From Collinsella aerofaciens (GTDB taxonomy: Bacteria > Actinomycetota > Coriobacteriia > Coriobacteriales > Coriobacteriaceae), in NCBI RefSeq assembly GCF_902364355.1, contig NZ_CABJDK010000006.1, positions 96,504 through 142,536 of the forward strand: a stretch of DNA of 46,033 bases, written 5' to 3'. The translations under genes and the position numbers were made by a program. The number at the start of each line of letters is the position of its first letter. Position 1 is the stretch's first letter. The notes under the pieces are model-generated. The model was not told where the DNA came from. It ran no database searches and saw only the letters and a program-made list of their open reading frames with translations. Shown piece by piece: positions 16,070 to 23,711 of the stretch.

Positions 16070-16999
16070 CTACCCGTTTGCTTCAATGAGCTTTTCAAGC
16101 CTCAAAACTCGATGGTAGAGGGCCGACTTCGACAAGGGAGGGTCAGCCATCTCCCCTAAATCACGCAGCGACAGATCGGGATAGCGCTCGCGCAGGTCGC
16201 AAAAGACCGCCAAGGCATCCGGAAGCGCATCGCGAAGGCCGCGCTGCTCGAGCTCATCGATAAGCGCAAGCTGATGTTGGGCAGCACCGGCGCTTCTGGT
16301 CTGGTTGGCGAGCTCGGCGTTCACGCGACGGTTCACATCGTTCTTAACCAACTTGACCGCGCGCGCCTCCTCAATCTCGGCAACGCTGCGCTTGGCACCA
16401 ATCAGCTTTAATAAATGCTCGATTTCCTCGGCGCTCTTAATGTACACGGCATATGACCCCCGCCGCGCATTAACACGAGCATGGACCCCAATCTGCCCCA
16501 ACAGGTCGCAAAGCCCCTTGGCATATTGCTCGCCCTGCACCGCGATCTCCAAATGAAAATCGCCGCGTGGATCGGCCACGAAGCCGCCCGCGATGAGCGC
16601 GCCGCGGATGTAGGCAAGCCTGCAGCAGGGACGGGCAACGATGTGTCGGGGAACACCAGCAACGAGCCCTCCCCTGCGGTCTAGAATGCCCAGCAGCACC
16701 AGAGCCTTGTCCAGGTCGGGTTGATCGGGCAGGGTAATGAGATAGTTACGGACCTTATGCAAGACCGATTTACGAACGGTGAATTCCGTTTTGAGCTTAA
16801 GGATGCGATGCGTCAGCGTGATCATCGTGCGCGCGACGGCTCCCGTCTCGGTCGCGACCGTCAAACGATACCGCCCGGAGCCGGCCAACGAAAGCGTACC
16901 GCTCACACGCGTCAGGGCGGCAAGCGTCGACAAATCGCAGTATTCACATTCGGGTTCGCAGCGCGCAAGCTCGTCGCGCACCTCAGCGGTAAACGACAT
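16070..16999 (-). CDS. whiA: DNA-binding protein WhiA
   Basis: A 309-aa WhiA/YvcL protein, with an N-terminal LAGLIDADG-like fold (~1-190) without endonuclease residues and a C-terminal helix-turn-helix (~225-305; SLRDLGEMADPPLSKSALYHR). WhiA controls developmental genes in Streptomyces and affects division and chromosome segregation in Bacillus. It starts 6 nt after the rapZ stop. In most Gram-positives yvcK separates rapZ from whiA; here it does not. An AT-rich gap follows before gapA. Confidence 0.95.
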   Translation of the reverse strand: MSFTAEVRDELARCEPECEYCDLSTLAALTRVSGTLSLAGSGRYRLTVATETGAVARTMITLTHRILKLKTEFTVRKSVLHKVRNYLITLPDQPDLDKALVLLGILDRRGGLVAGVPRHIVARPCCRLAYIRGALIAGGFVADPRGDFHLEIAVQGEQYAKGLCDLLGQIGVHARVNARRGSYAVYIKSAEEIEHLLKLIGAKRSVAEIEEARAVKLVKNDVNRRVNAELANQTRSAGAAQHQLALIDELEQRGLRDALPDALAVFCDLRERYPDLSLRDLGEMADPPLSKSALYHRVLRLEKLIEANG

Positions 17000-17005
17000 G
17001 CAGGC

Positions 17006-17926
17006 CTATGCCTTCGTGTTGGCGCGCGACAGGTCGCGGTGGGAGATGCTCACGTGATACTGGGCGCCTTCCAGGTAACGGGCCGTGGCCTCGGCAATGG
17101 CGACGCTACGGTGCTGTCCCCCCGTGCAGCCGATGGCGATAGAAAGCTGCGGCTTACCCTCCGCGATATAGCCCGGCATCACCGTATCGAGCAGCTGTGT
17201 CCAAGCCTTCCAAAACTCCTGCGTCTTGGGGTGGTCCAGAACAAAATCGGAGACCTTTTTATCGAGACCGGTCATCGTGCGCATCTCGGGATCGTAAAAC
17301 GGATTGGGCAGGAAGCGGACGTCGATCATAATGTCCGCCTCGACGGGCATGCCGTGCTTAAAGCCAAACGAGAACACATGGACGTCCATGAGCTGTTGGT
17401 CGGACAGCTCGGAAAATGCCATACGTAGCTTGTTGCGCAGCGCAGAGGTGCGCAGACGACTCGTGTCGATAATCATATCGGCTCGATCGCGCACGCCCTG
17501 CAGCTGAAGGCGCTCGCGCTGAATGGCATCGGCCGTAGTCTCCCCCGGCTTGGCAATGGGATGACGGCGGCGATTTTCGCTGTAGCGACGAATCAGCACC
17601 TCGTCAGAAGCCTCCAGGAACACGATGTCGCAGCTCATCTCGCGCTCTTCGAGCGCGGCGACCGCATCGAGCAGCTCATCGAACAAGCCCTGGCTACGCA
17701 AATCGCAGGTGACGGCGAGATGCCTGCCCACGCCCGTATTAATGCCGACGAGCTCGGCAAGCTGGGCGATCAGACGCGGAGGCAGGTTATCGATGCAAAA
17801 ATAGCCCATGTCCTCGAACACGTGCATGGCCTGCGTGCGGCCCGATCCGGACATTCCGGTGATGATGACGATATCGGGGATGCGCTCCGAGCGCTCCGCC
17901 GCATCCATGGCATCTCCCTTTTGCAT
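17006..17926 (-). CDS. rapZ: RapZ/YvcJ family nucleotide-binding protein
   Basis: A 306-aa RNase adaptor/GTPase-like protein. Walker A-like GMSGSGRTQA (here Arg replaces the usual Lys of GKT), FCIDNLPP, Walker B-like DIVFLEASDEVLIRRY, the HPIA motif and the C-terminal conserved CTGGQHRSVAIAE. The family binds nucleotides, and in E. coli RapZ senses GlcN-6-P and guides GlmZ decay. The start is set at 17926, where GGAGG lies 6 nt upstream; ATG 17908 (GGGAG at 5 nt) is a credible alternative. It is coupled to whiA. Confidence 0.92.
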   Translation of the reverse strand: MQKGDAMDAAERSERIPDIVIITGMSGSGRTQAMHVFEDMGYFCIDNLPPRLIAQLAELVGINTGVGRHLAVTCDLRSQGLFDELLDAVAALEEREMSCDIVFLEASDEVLIRRYSENRRRHPIAKPGETTADAIQRERLQLQGVRDRADMIIDTSRLRTSALRNKLRMAFSELSDQQLMDVHVFSFGFKHGMPVEADIMIDVRFLPNPFYDPEMRTMTGLDKKVSDFVLDHPKTQEFWKAWTQLLDTVMPGYIAEGKPQLSIAIGCTGGQHRSVAIAEATARYLEGAQYHVSISHRDLSRANTKA

Positions 17927-18027
17927 GTGCTGCCTCCCAAAAACAAGCGCGGGACCCAGCAACCCGGATCCCGCGCGGTCAATTGCCTATATTGAGTATA
18001 CCGCCCCGAGCGGATACGAGACCTGTC

Positions 18028-18714
18028 TTACGCCTCAAGCGCAGCCTTGAACCAACTCGTAATACTCGTGGGGTGCGTGATGGCGGTGCCGACGACAACG
18101 GCCCAGGCGCCAGCATCGATCGCAGCGCGAGCCTCCTCGGGCGTGTGCACGCGGCCCTCGCAGATGATGGGAAGACCGGGGAATTCCTCGGTCGCCTGAC
18201 GCAGGAGTGGCAGGTCGGGGCCATCGGCCATGGTGCAGTCGATGGCGGCGACGCCGTGAGAAAGCGTGGTGGATACCAGGTCAAAGCCCATATCAACCGC
18301 ACGGCGAATGTCCTCGATGGTGGCACAATCCGCCATCAGGAGCACACCCTCCTCGTGCAGCGGGCGGAAGGTATCCTCGACGGTCTTGCCATCGGGACGC
18401 GGACGATCAGTGGCGTCGATCGCCACGATATCGGCACCGGCAGCAACGCAGGCGCGAGCGTGACGCAGCGTCGGCGTGATGTAAACGCCCTCGTGTCCAT
18501 CCTTCCACAGGCCGATGACGGGAACCTCACAGCGACCCTTAATGGCGGCAATGTCGGCAAGGCCCTGACAGCGAATGGCGGCGGCGCCGCCAAGCTCGCA
18601 GGCGCGAGACATCTGAGCCATGGTTTCGGGCGTACGAAGCGGCTCGCCCATATAGGCTTGAACGCTCACGACGAGCTTGCCCTTCAGGGATTGAATCAAA
18701 GGATCAACGGTCAT
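18028..18714 (-). CDS. nanE: N-acylglucosamine-6-phosphate 2-epimerase NanE
   Basis: A 228-aa TIM-barrel enzyme converting ManNAc-6-P to GlcNAc-6-P. It shows the N-terminal LVVSVQAYMGEPLRTPE, catalytic Lys in VIGLWKDG (~70), VYITPT, GADIVAIDATDRPRP and the phosphate loop ICEGRVHTPEEA. The length fits the family (~225-235). Start ATG 18714 follows GAAAGGTTGAG. It is the last gene of the sugar-acid island, separated from the ROK kinase gene by palindromic element D. Confidence 0.92.
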   Translation of the reverse strand: MTVDPLIQSLKGKLVVSVQAYMGEPLRTPETMAQMSRACELGGAAAIRCQGLADIAAIKGRCEVPVIGLWKDGHEGVYITPTLRHARACVAAGADIVAIDATDRPRPDGKTVEDTFRPLHEEGVLLMADCATIEDIRRAVDMGFDLVSTTLSHGVAAIDCTMADGPDLPLLRQATEEFPGLPIICEGRVHTPEEARAAIDAGAWAVVVGTAITHPTSITSWFKAALEA

Positions 18715-18740
18715 GTTCGACTCAACCTTTCTCAAAACAG

Positions 18741-18836
18741 CCTTCTGAGACACCGCACCTTGACGTTCAAACCGTCGCTCGCGTACCGAAGTACGCTTCG
18801 CTCCTCTTTCACGTCAATCTGCGGCACCTCAGAAGG
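18741..18836 (-). repeat. Palindromic element D (96 bp) with a dispersed core
   Basis: CCTTCTGAG (18741-18749) pairs with CTCAGAAGG (18828-18836), then further paired blocks separated by 2-3 nt symmetric mismatches (CCGCA and TTGACGT). Central GCGTAC, TTCG, GTACGC. The minus-strand core (18767-18812) is about 87% identical to element A's plus-strand core (98-143). It fills nearly the whole nanK-nanE gap and has no T tract. Confidence 0.8.
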
Positions 18837-18854
18837 CGCACTTGGTAGTTATGT

Positions 18855-19820
18855 TTACTTCAACGACGCAAGAAGGTGTTCGGCGGCACCGATAAGCGGT
18901 GCGTCGCCCTCCAGAGAGCCGATGAGGATCGGCGTGTCCTGAAGCGGATCGAGCGCCTGGCTGGCATAGCCCTCGTGCACCGAATCCTTCCACGTCTGCG
19001 AACGCCAATCGGGACCTTGGTGAATCACACCGCCCGAAAGCACGATGACCTCAGGGTCCAGGATGTTAGCGAGCGAGCCCAAGCTGGCACCCAGCGCAAA
19101 GCCGGCATCATGGATGACCTCGGTCGCCTTTGCGTCGCCTGCACGGCACAGGTCGTTCACATCGCGACCGACCGAAGGACGGCTGGGGTCGACGCGGCCA
19201 AAGCGCTCATCGTACATACGACCAATGGAAGTGCCCGAAGCAACCGACTCCAGATGGCCGGAACGCCCGCAGGCGCAGGGAATGCCGGCGGCAGCCGAGC
19301 ACTCGATGTGGCCCATATGACCGGCAGCACCATGGAAGCCCTGCATCACGCGGCCGTTCTCGACATATGCGCCGCCGATACCCGTACCGATGCCAAGACA
19401 CAAGACGGAGAACTTGCCCTTGCCGACACCCCAGTGGGCCTCGCCCAGAGCATGAGCCTGCACGTCGCCTACAACGGCAACGGGAAGACCGAGATCCTCG
19501 CGCAGACGCGGCCCCAACTGAACGCCGGACCAGCCGGGCATGATCTCATTGGCATACGCGATGGCGCCCGTCTTGGGATCGACGACGCCAGCGGCACCGA
19601 TACCGACGCCAAGGACCTCGACATCGGGATTCGCCTCGAGAGCAGCCTTGATGGATGCCTCGATACGCTGGAAGACGGCCTCGCCGCCCTCTTGGGCCTC
19701 TGTGGGAACCTCGGCCTCAAAAACGGGATGGGGCACACTACCGTCAGCTGGGTACTCCATGATGGCAGTCGCGATCTTAGTTCCGCCGATATCGACAGAG
19801 CAGACGTACTTGTTCTCCAT
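18855..19820 (-). CDS. nanK: ROK-family sugar kinase, probable ManNAc kinase
   Basis: A 321-aa ROK kinase. N-terminal phosphate motif VDIGGTKIATAI (~9-20), catalytic Asp in VVGDVQAHALGE (~115), LGIGTGIGGA, and the ROK zinc region GHMGHIEC with CACGRSGHLE. The third zinc cysteine of the CxCGxxGCxE consensus is His here. ManNAc phosphorylation is inferred from the neighbours nanE and nanA; the family also includes glucokinases. Start ATG 19820 has AAGGAG at 6 nt. It lies between palindromes E and D. Confidence 0.82.
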   Translation of the reverse strand: MENKYVCSVDIGGTKIATAIMEYPADGSVPHPVFEAEVPTEAQEGGEAVFQRIEASIKAALEANPDVEVLGVGIGAAGVVDPKTGAIAYANEIMPGWSGVQLGPRLREDLGLPVAVVGDVQAHALGEAHWGVGKGKFSVLCLGIGTGIGGAYVENGRVMQGFHGAAGHMGHIECSAAAGIPCACGRSGHLESVASGTSIGRMYDERFGRVDPSRPSVGRDVNDLCRAGDAKATEVIHDAGFALGASLGSLANILDPEVIVLSGGVIHQGPDWRSQTWKDSVHEGYASQALDPLQDTPILIGSLEGDAPLIGAAEHLLASLK

Positions 19821-19886
19821 GTCGCTCTCCTTCGGAGATAAAAACAACTACAGGAAATGCGCCGTCAGGCTAGCCGTCACAGCGCA

Positions 19887-19996
19887 GTAAAGGTTATCCA
19901 GGTGCCCGAGATCGCCGAGAAACCGTGTGGCCATTGACCTAACGGGTCATGGCCACACGGTTGAACGGCGAGGTCGGGTGCCTGGGAAAGCTTTAC
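19887..19996. repeat. Palindromic element E (110 bp)
   Basis: Long inverted repeat with blocks GTAAAG, CCAGG, CCCGA, TCGCCG and AACCGTGTGGCCAT, each pairing with its mirror block and separated by symmetric 2-5 nt mismatches. The tip is GACC/GGGTC around a short loop. The right arm includes the nanA stop codon (19993-19995). It lies between nanA and nanK, with no T tract. Core sequence unlike A and D. Confidence 0.78.
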
Positions 19997-20913
19997 AGGA
20001 GACCGTTGTCCTGGAGGACCTTCTTAATAGCCTCGACGTTCTCGCCAGTCATGGCCTTCACCGGGCGCGGCATGGTCGGGCTGTCGAAGATGCCCATGAG
20101 GTTCATAGCGGTCTTGAAGGCGCCGACGCCACCGGCATAGCCCTGGACGCCCGAGGTGACATCCCAGATGTGGGAGATCTCGTTGAGGCGATCCTGCTCG
20201 GCCTTGACGGTAGCCCAGTCACCGGTCTGAGCGGCCTTCCACTGGCGCACGTAGCCCTCGGGCTCAACGTTGGCAAGGCCCGGGACAGAACCGTCGGCGC
20301 CACCGAGGTAAGCGCCGTCGACGACAACCTCGTGACCGGTGAGGATGCTCATCGGATGGCCATTCTTCTCGTTCTCCTGAACGAGGTAGCGGAACGAGAT
20401 GTCATCACCCGAGGAATCCTTGACGCCAGCAAGGACGCCCTCGGCGCCGAGCTTGGCAAGGAGCTTCCAGGGGAGCTTGGTGTGAACGCACACGGGAATG
20501 TCATAGGCAAAGATGGGCAGGTCGAGCTCCTCGTGCAGAATGCGGAAGTGCTCCTCGACCTCGGTCATGCCCTGCAGGGCATAGAACGGGCAGGTGGCGA
20601 CGAGGGCATCGGCACCCAGCTCCTGAGCGACCTTACCGTGCTCAATCATGCGCTCGGTCTCGGTATCGATGATGCCGACCAGGACGGGCACGCGGTGGTC
20701 GACGATACGAACGGCCTCGGCGATGATCTGGCGACGACGCTCATCGGTGGAGAAGACGACCTCGCCCGAGGATCCCAGGAAGAACAGGCCATCGACGCCG
20801 GCATCGATCATGCGGTTGATGCTGCGCTCAAAGGAGGCAACGTCGAGCTGGTGATCTTCGGTATCGGGAACAACGACGGGAGGGATAACGCCGGTGAATT
20901 TCTGAGTTGCCAC
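19993..20913 (-). CDS. nanA: DapA/NanA-family aldolase, probable N-acetylneuraminate lyase
   Basis: A 306-aa TIM-barrel class I aldolase of the DHDPS/NAL family. The substrate carboxylate motif FLGSSGEV (~48), the Tyr in PFYALQGMTE (~140) and the Schiff-base Lys in GVKDSSGD (~170) are present. In this cluster it should split the sugar acid to ManNAc and pyruvate. The lysine neighbourhood (KDSSGD) looks more like general sugar-acid or DHDPS-like members than the K-x-TS seen in well-studied sialate lyases, so the exact substrate is uncertain. The start is GTG 20913 with AAGGAG upstream; an in-frame extension to 20997 is not homologous. Confidence 0.8.
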   Translation of the reverse strand: MATQKFTGVIPPVVVPDTEDHQLDVASFERSINRMIDAGVDGLFFLGSSGEVVFSTDERRRQIIAEAVRIVDHRVPVLVGIIDTETERMIEHGKVAQELGADALVATCPFYALQGMTEVEEHFRILHEELDLPIFAYDIPVCVHTKLPWKLLAKLGAEGVLAGVKDSSGDDISFRYLVQENEKNGHPMSILTGHEVVVDGAYLGGADGSVPGLANVEPEGYVRQWKAAQTGDWATVKAEQDRLNEISHIWDVTSGVQGYAGGVGAFKTAMNLMGIFDSPTMPRPVKAMTGENVEAIKKVLQDNGLL

Positions 20914-20981
20914 AAGAATCTCCTTAGTTGTCTGGCGGGCGGCCCTATGCCACCCACTCTTGTTGGCAGTGTCCAGGCCGT

Positions 20982-21833
20982 CTAGGCCAAAGAACACGGG
21001 TAGAACGTTTGGTTAAAAAAGTCGATGACTTCGTTTTCGAACGCATTGATGCGCTCATGAGCGTATTTGGCATAGATGATATGCCTCCGGTCACACTCAA
21101 GACCGTTGAATACGGCAAACTGGCCCTTGGGATCGCTCACGGTATCCATAAGCGATGTGCCCATGAGCACCGATCCACGCACCCGAGACGACAACGCCTC
21201 GAGGCCGCCAGGAAGCGGATTGGCAACCGCCGTGCAGGCGAGGCCCCGCTCGTCCAGAGCGGAAACCGCCAGCGCGACTCCGCCGCCAAGGCCCTCGCCC
21301 CATGCAAAGATGCGGTCGGGGTCCACGCCATCAAGATTGCGCGCCACCTTCGCCATCGCGCAACCCCAACGGACGCGCTTGACAAAAGCAGGAGAGGCAA
21401 TCCCCTGCTGCAGCTCGCTGGATCCAATCGCCTCATCGTCCAGCGCAAGCACGGCATATCCCATGGCCGCAAACCTCGTCATGTGATGCCATCCCCGCAC
21501 GGGTCGGTCGATGTCGTGAAACATCAGACATAGCGGCACAAGCTCGGATGCCCGGGCGTGACCTAAGGGCTCAATCAAACGGCCGTGTACGACATACCCG
21601 CCGAGTTCAAAGGAAACCTCGGAGTAGCGCGCGCACGGATTGACGAAATCAATCGCCGTAACAGTCAGGCCGCAAACCTCAAAGTCCGAGGCGGCTGTCT
21701 CTAATTTGGAAACATCCGCAGAAGCATCGCCGCGCCAACCCCGGAAATCAGAGAGCCTTGACGAAACCGTTCCAGGCATCCCCGCGAGCCCGGGGACGAT
21801 CAGCTCGTCGACATTGCTCTCGAACTTAGACAT
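20982..21833 (-). CDS. CE7-like alpha/beta-hydrolase paralogue without nucleophile serine
   Basis: A 283-aa protein similar to its upstream neighbour, the CE7 esterase. The nucleophile elbow, GASQGGG in the neighbour, reads GEGLGGG here, so the Ser is Gly (codon GGC). The Asp (MDTVSDP, in a segment matching TADIVCPP) and the His (KYAHERI) positions are kept, as is QFAVFNGL. It is probably a pseudoenzyme: a binding or regulatory partner, or a hydrolase with altered chemistry. The frame is open and full-length and shows no other sign of decay. It overlaps the upstream gene by 8 nt, so translation is coupled. Confidence 0.8.
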   Translation of the reverse strand: MSKFESNVDELIVPGLAGMPGTVSSRLSDFRGWRGDASADVSKLETAASDFEVCGLTVTAIDFVNPCARYSEVSFELGGYVVHGRLIEPLGHARASELVPLCLMFHDIDRPVRGWHHMTRFAAMGYAVLALDDEAIGSSELQQGIASPAFVKRVRWGCAMAKVARNLDGVDPDRIFAWGEGLGGGVALAVSALDERGLACTAVANPLPGGLEALSSRVRGSVLMGTSLMDTVSDPKGQFAVFNGLECDRRHIIYAKYAHERINAFENEVIDFFNQTFYPCSLA

Positions 21834-22803
21834 GAGCCTCCCCTCCCTCGCAGAAAAACGGAATGATCATGTCGTCAAAGTCCTGAATCTCCTCGTGACC
21901 GAAGCCCTCAAAGAACTCGTGTCGTTTCTCACAGGCCAGGTTGTTGTAGACCGCAAACTGCGTCGCCGGCGGACAGACGATATCGGCTGTGCCGGTGCCA
22001 AACAGCACGGGGCATTTGACCATAGGGGCAAAGTTCTTGGAATCGAAGGACGCCAGCTTGGCATAGGCTTCGTCGATACGAGTCGAGTCCTCGTCAAACC
22101 AGCGAGACCAATAGCGCAGGCCCTCGTAGGCAATGTCGTCGGCATCCAAATCCCAGACTAGGCGGAAATCCGACAGGAAGGGATAGAGGATGGCGGCGCG
22201 ATTGATAAGCTCGCTGTTAAGTGCACAGGTCGCAATGCCCAAACCGCCGCCCTGCGACGCGCCGTTCACAAACACACGGGCAAGATCGATGCCCTCGAGC
22301 TCGCGAACGATGCGGCACAGGATGCGAATATCTTGGTGCAAGCGGACATAGTAGAGGTTGGCCGGATCGCCGTCGATACCGGCGACGATATGGCCCGCGA
22401 CCGTTGTGCCCTCAAATCCACCAATGTCCTCGGAGGGACCTCCTTGGCCGGGGCAGTCGAGGGCGATGAGTGCCATGCCCATGCCCGCAAACGACGCCTG
22501 CTCAAACCAGCTGCGGCTTGCACCCGGATACCCATGGGACTGAAGTACCAATGGCACGGGCTCGTCCGAGACGGGTTTAAGGTACTTGGCATGCAGGCGA
22601 GCGCCACACATGCCGGTATACCAGAGGTCGAAAAGCTGGCAGGTCACGGCATCGGTGACCGATGCCGTCTCGATCGCATAGTCAAGCCCGACGGCGTCGG
22701 CCTCGGCCATGCGGTCCTTCCAAAAGAGATCGAAATCTGATGGACGGGGCATGGCGCCCCGATACCCACCAAATTGCTGTTGTAGCTCCTGAGCACTTGG
22801 CAT
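21826..22803 (-). CDS. CE7-family acetyl esterase (AXE/cephalosporin deacetylase type)
   Basis: A 325-aa alpha/beta hydrolase with an intact triad: Ser in VNGASQGGG (~175), Asp in GTADIVCPP (~270) and His in GFGHEEI (~303). The CE7 oxyanion motif (SHGYPG, ~95) is present. Family members remove O-acetyl groups from small sugars and cephalosporins. In this context it may deacetylate O-acetylated sialic acids after import (inference); genes annotated as acetyl xylan esterase also occur in some other sialic acid loci. No signal peptide, so cytosolic. ATG 22803 is chosen over TTG 22818. Confidence 0.85.
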   Translation of the reverse strand: MPSAQELQQQFGGYRGAMPRPSDFDLFWKDRMAEADAVGLDYAIETASVTDAVTCQLFDLWYTGMCGARLHAKYLKPVSDEPVPLVLQSHGYPGASRSWFEQASFAGMGMALIALDCPGQGGPSEDIGGFEGTTVAGHIVAGIDGDPANLYYVRLHQDIRILCRIVRELEGIDLARVFVNGASQGGGLGIATCALNSELINRAAILYPFLSDFRLVWDLDADDIAYEGLRYWSRWFDEDSTRIDEAYAKLASFDSKNFAPMVKCPVLFGTGTADIVCPPATQFAVYNNLACEKRHEFFEGFGHEEIQDFDDMIIPFFCEGGEAHV

Positions 22804-22839
22804 GGCTCGTGAACCCAACCTTTCGAAATCGCAACGGAG

Positions 22840-22867
22840 GTGCGCCCGGCAAGGGAACCGGGCGCAC
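22840..22867 (-). promoter_or_regulatory. Intercistronic hairpin after the ATPase gene
   Basis: GTGCGCCCGG (22840-22849) pairs perfectly with CCGGGCGCAC (22858-22867) around 8 nt. It begins 17 nt after the ATPase stop on the minus strand. The downstream sequence CTCCGTTGC has no T run, so mRNA stabilisation or partial attenuation is likelier than full termination. Confidence 0.6.
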
Positions 22868-22883
22868 GGGAGGGAAAGCGAGG

Positions 22884-23711
22884 CTACTCGCCGAGCTTGG
22901 GATGCAGCAGCGACGGCGCAGCACCGAGCAGCATCTTGGTGTAGGGGTCCTGAGGGTGCTGGAAGACCTGCTTGGCCTCGCCCTGCTCGACGATCTTGCC
23001 GCCATTCATAACGATGATGTCGTCAGAGATATAGCGGACCGTCTGGATGTCATGGCTGATGAACACCATGGCCAGGCCGAGCTCCTTCTTAAGGTCGGTC
23101 AGCAGGTTCAGAATCTGCGCGCGGACCGAAACGTCCAGAGCCGAGGTGGGCTCGTCGGCGATGATGGCATCGGGGTTCAACGACAAGGCACGGGCAATTG
23201 CGACGCGCTGGCGCTGGCCGCCCGAAAGCTGGCCGGGAAGAACCTCGGCGGCAGAGCTGGGCAGACCGGTGAGCTCCAGGAGCTCCTTGACGCGCTTCTC
23301 CTGCTCGGCCTCGGTACCCAGGTTGTGGACGCGCATGGGGTCGAGCAGCTGCTCGCGAACGACCATGCGGGGATTGAGCGCCGTAGCCGGATTCTGGAAC
23401 ACGACCGAGATGACACGGCCCATGTGACGACGGTCCTCGGCGGTACGCTTAGTAACGTCCTTGCCCTTAAAGTAGACCTTGCCGCTCGTTGGGGCCTGCA
23501 GGCCGCACATGACGTTAGCGGTGGTGGACTTTCCGCAACCGGACTCGCCGACGATGCCGATCGTCTGACCGGGCATGAGCTTAATCGTTACACCCTGGAC
23601 GGCGTGAACCAGGTTGGGGTGCAGAATCGAGCCGGTACGGGTCCTAAAGGTGACGTGGACGTCATCAAGGAAGATGATCGGCTCGACGCCGTTGACTGCG
23701 GTCTCGCTCAT
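22884..23711 (-). CDS. ABC transporter ATP-binding protein, DppF-like (sialic-acid island)
   Basis: A 275-aa peptide/nickel-type ABC ATPase. Walker A GESGCGKSTT (~55), Q-loop VFQNPATALNP, signature QLSGGQRQRVAIA, Walker B IIADEPTSALD, H-loop FISHDIQ. Unlike OppF at 4546-5574 it lacks the cysteine-rich C-terminal extension, ending shortly after the region where that would begin. It starts directly after the stop of the permease-ATPase fusion (TAGATG), with which it should form the heterodimeric motor. Confidence 0.9.
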   Translation of the reverse strand: MSETAVNGVEPIIFLDDVHVTFRTRTGSILHPNLVHAVQGVTIKLMPGQTIGIVGESGCGKSTTANVMCGLQAPTSGKVYFKGKDVTKRTAEDRRHMGRVISVVFQNPATALNPRMVVREQLLDPMRVHNLGTEAEQEKRVKELLELTGLPSSAAEVLPGQLSGGQRQRVAIARALSLNPDAIIADEPTSALDVSVRAQILNLLTDLKKELGLAMVFISHDIQTVRYISDDIIVMNGGKIVEQGEAKQVFQHPQDPYTKMLLGAAPSLLHPKLGE

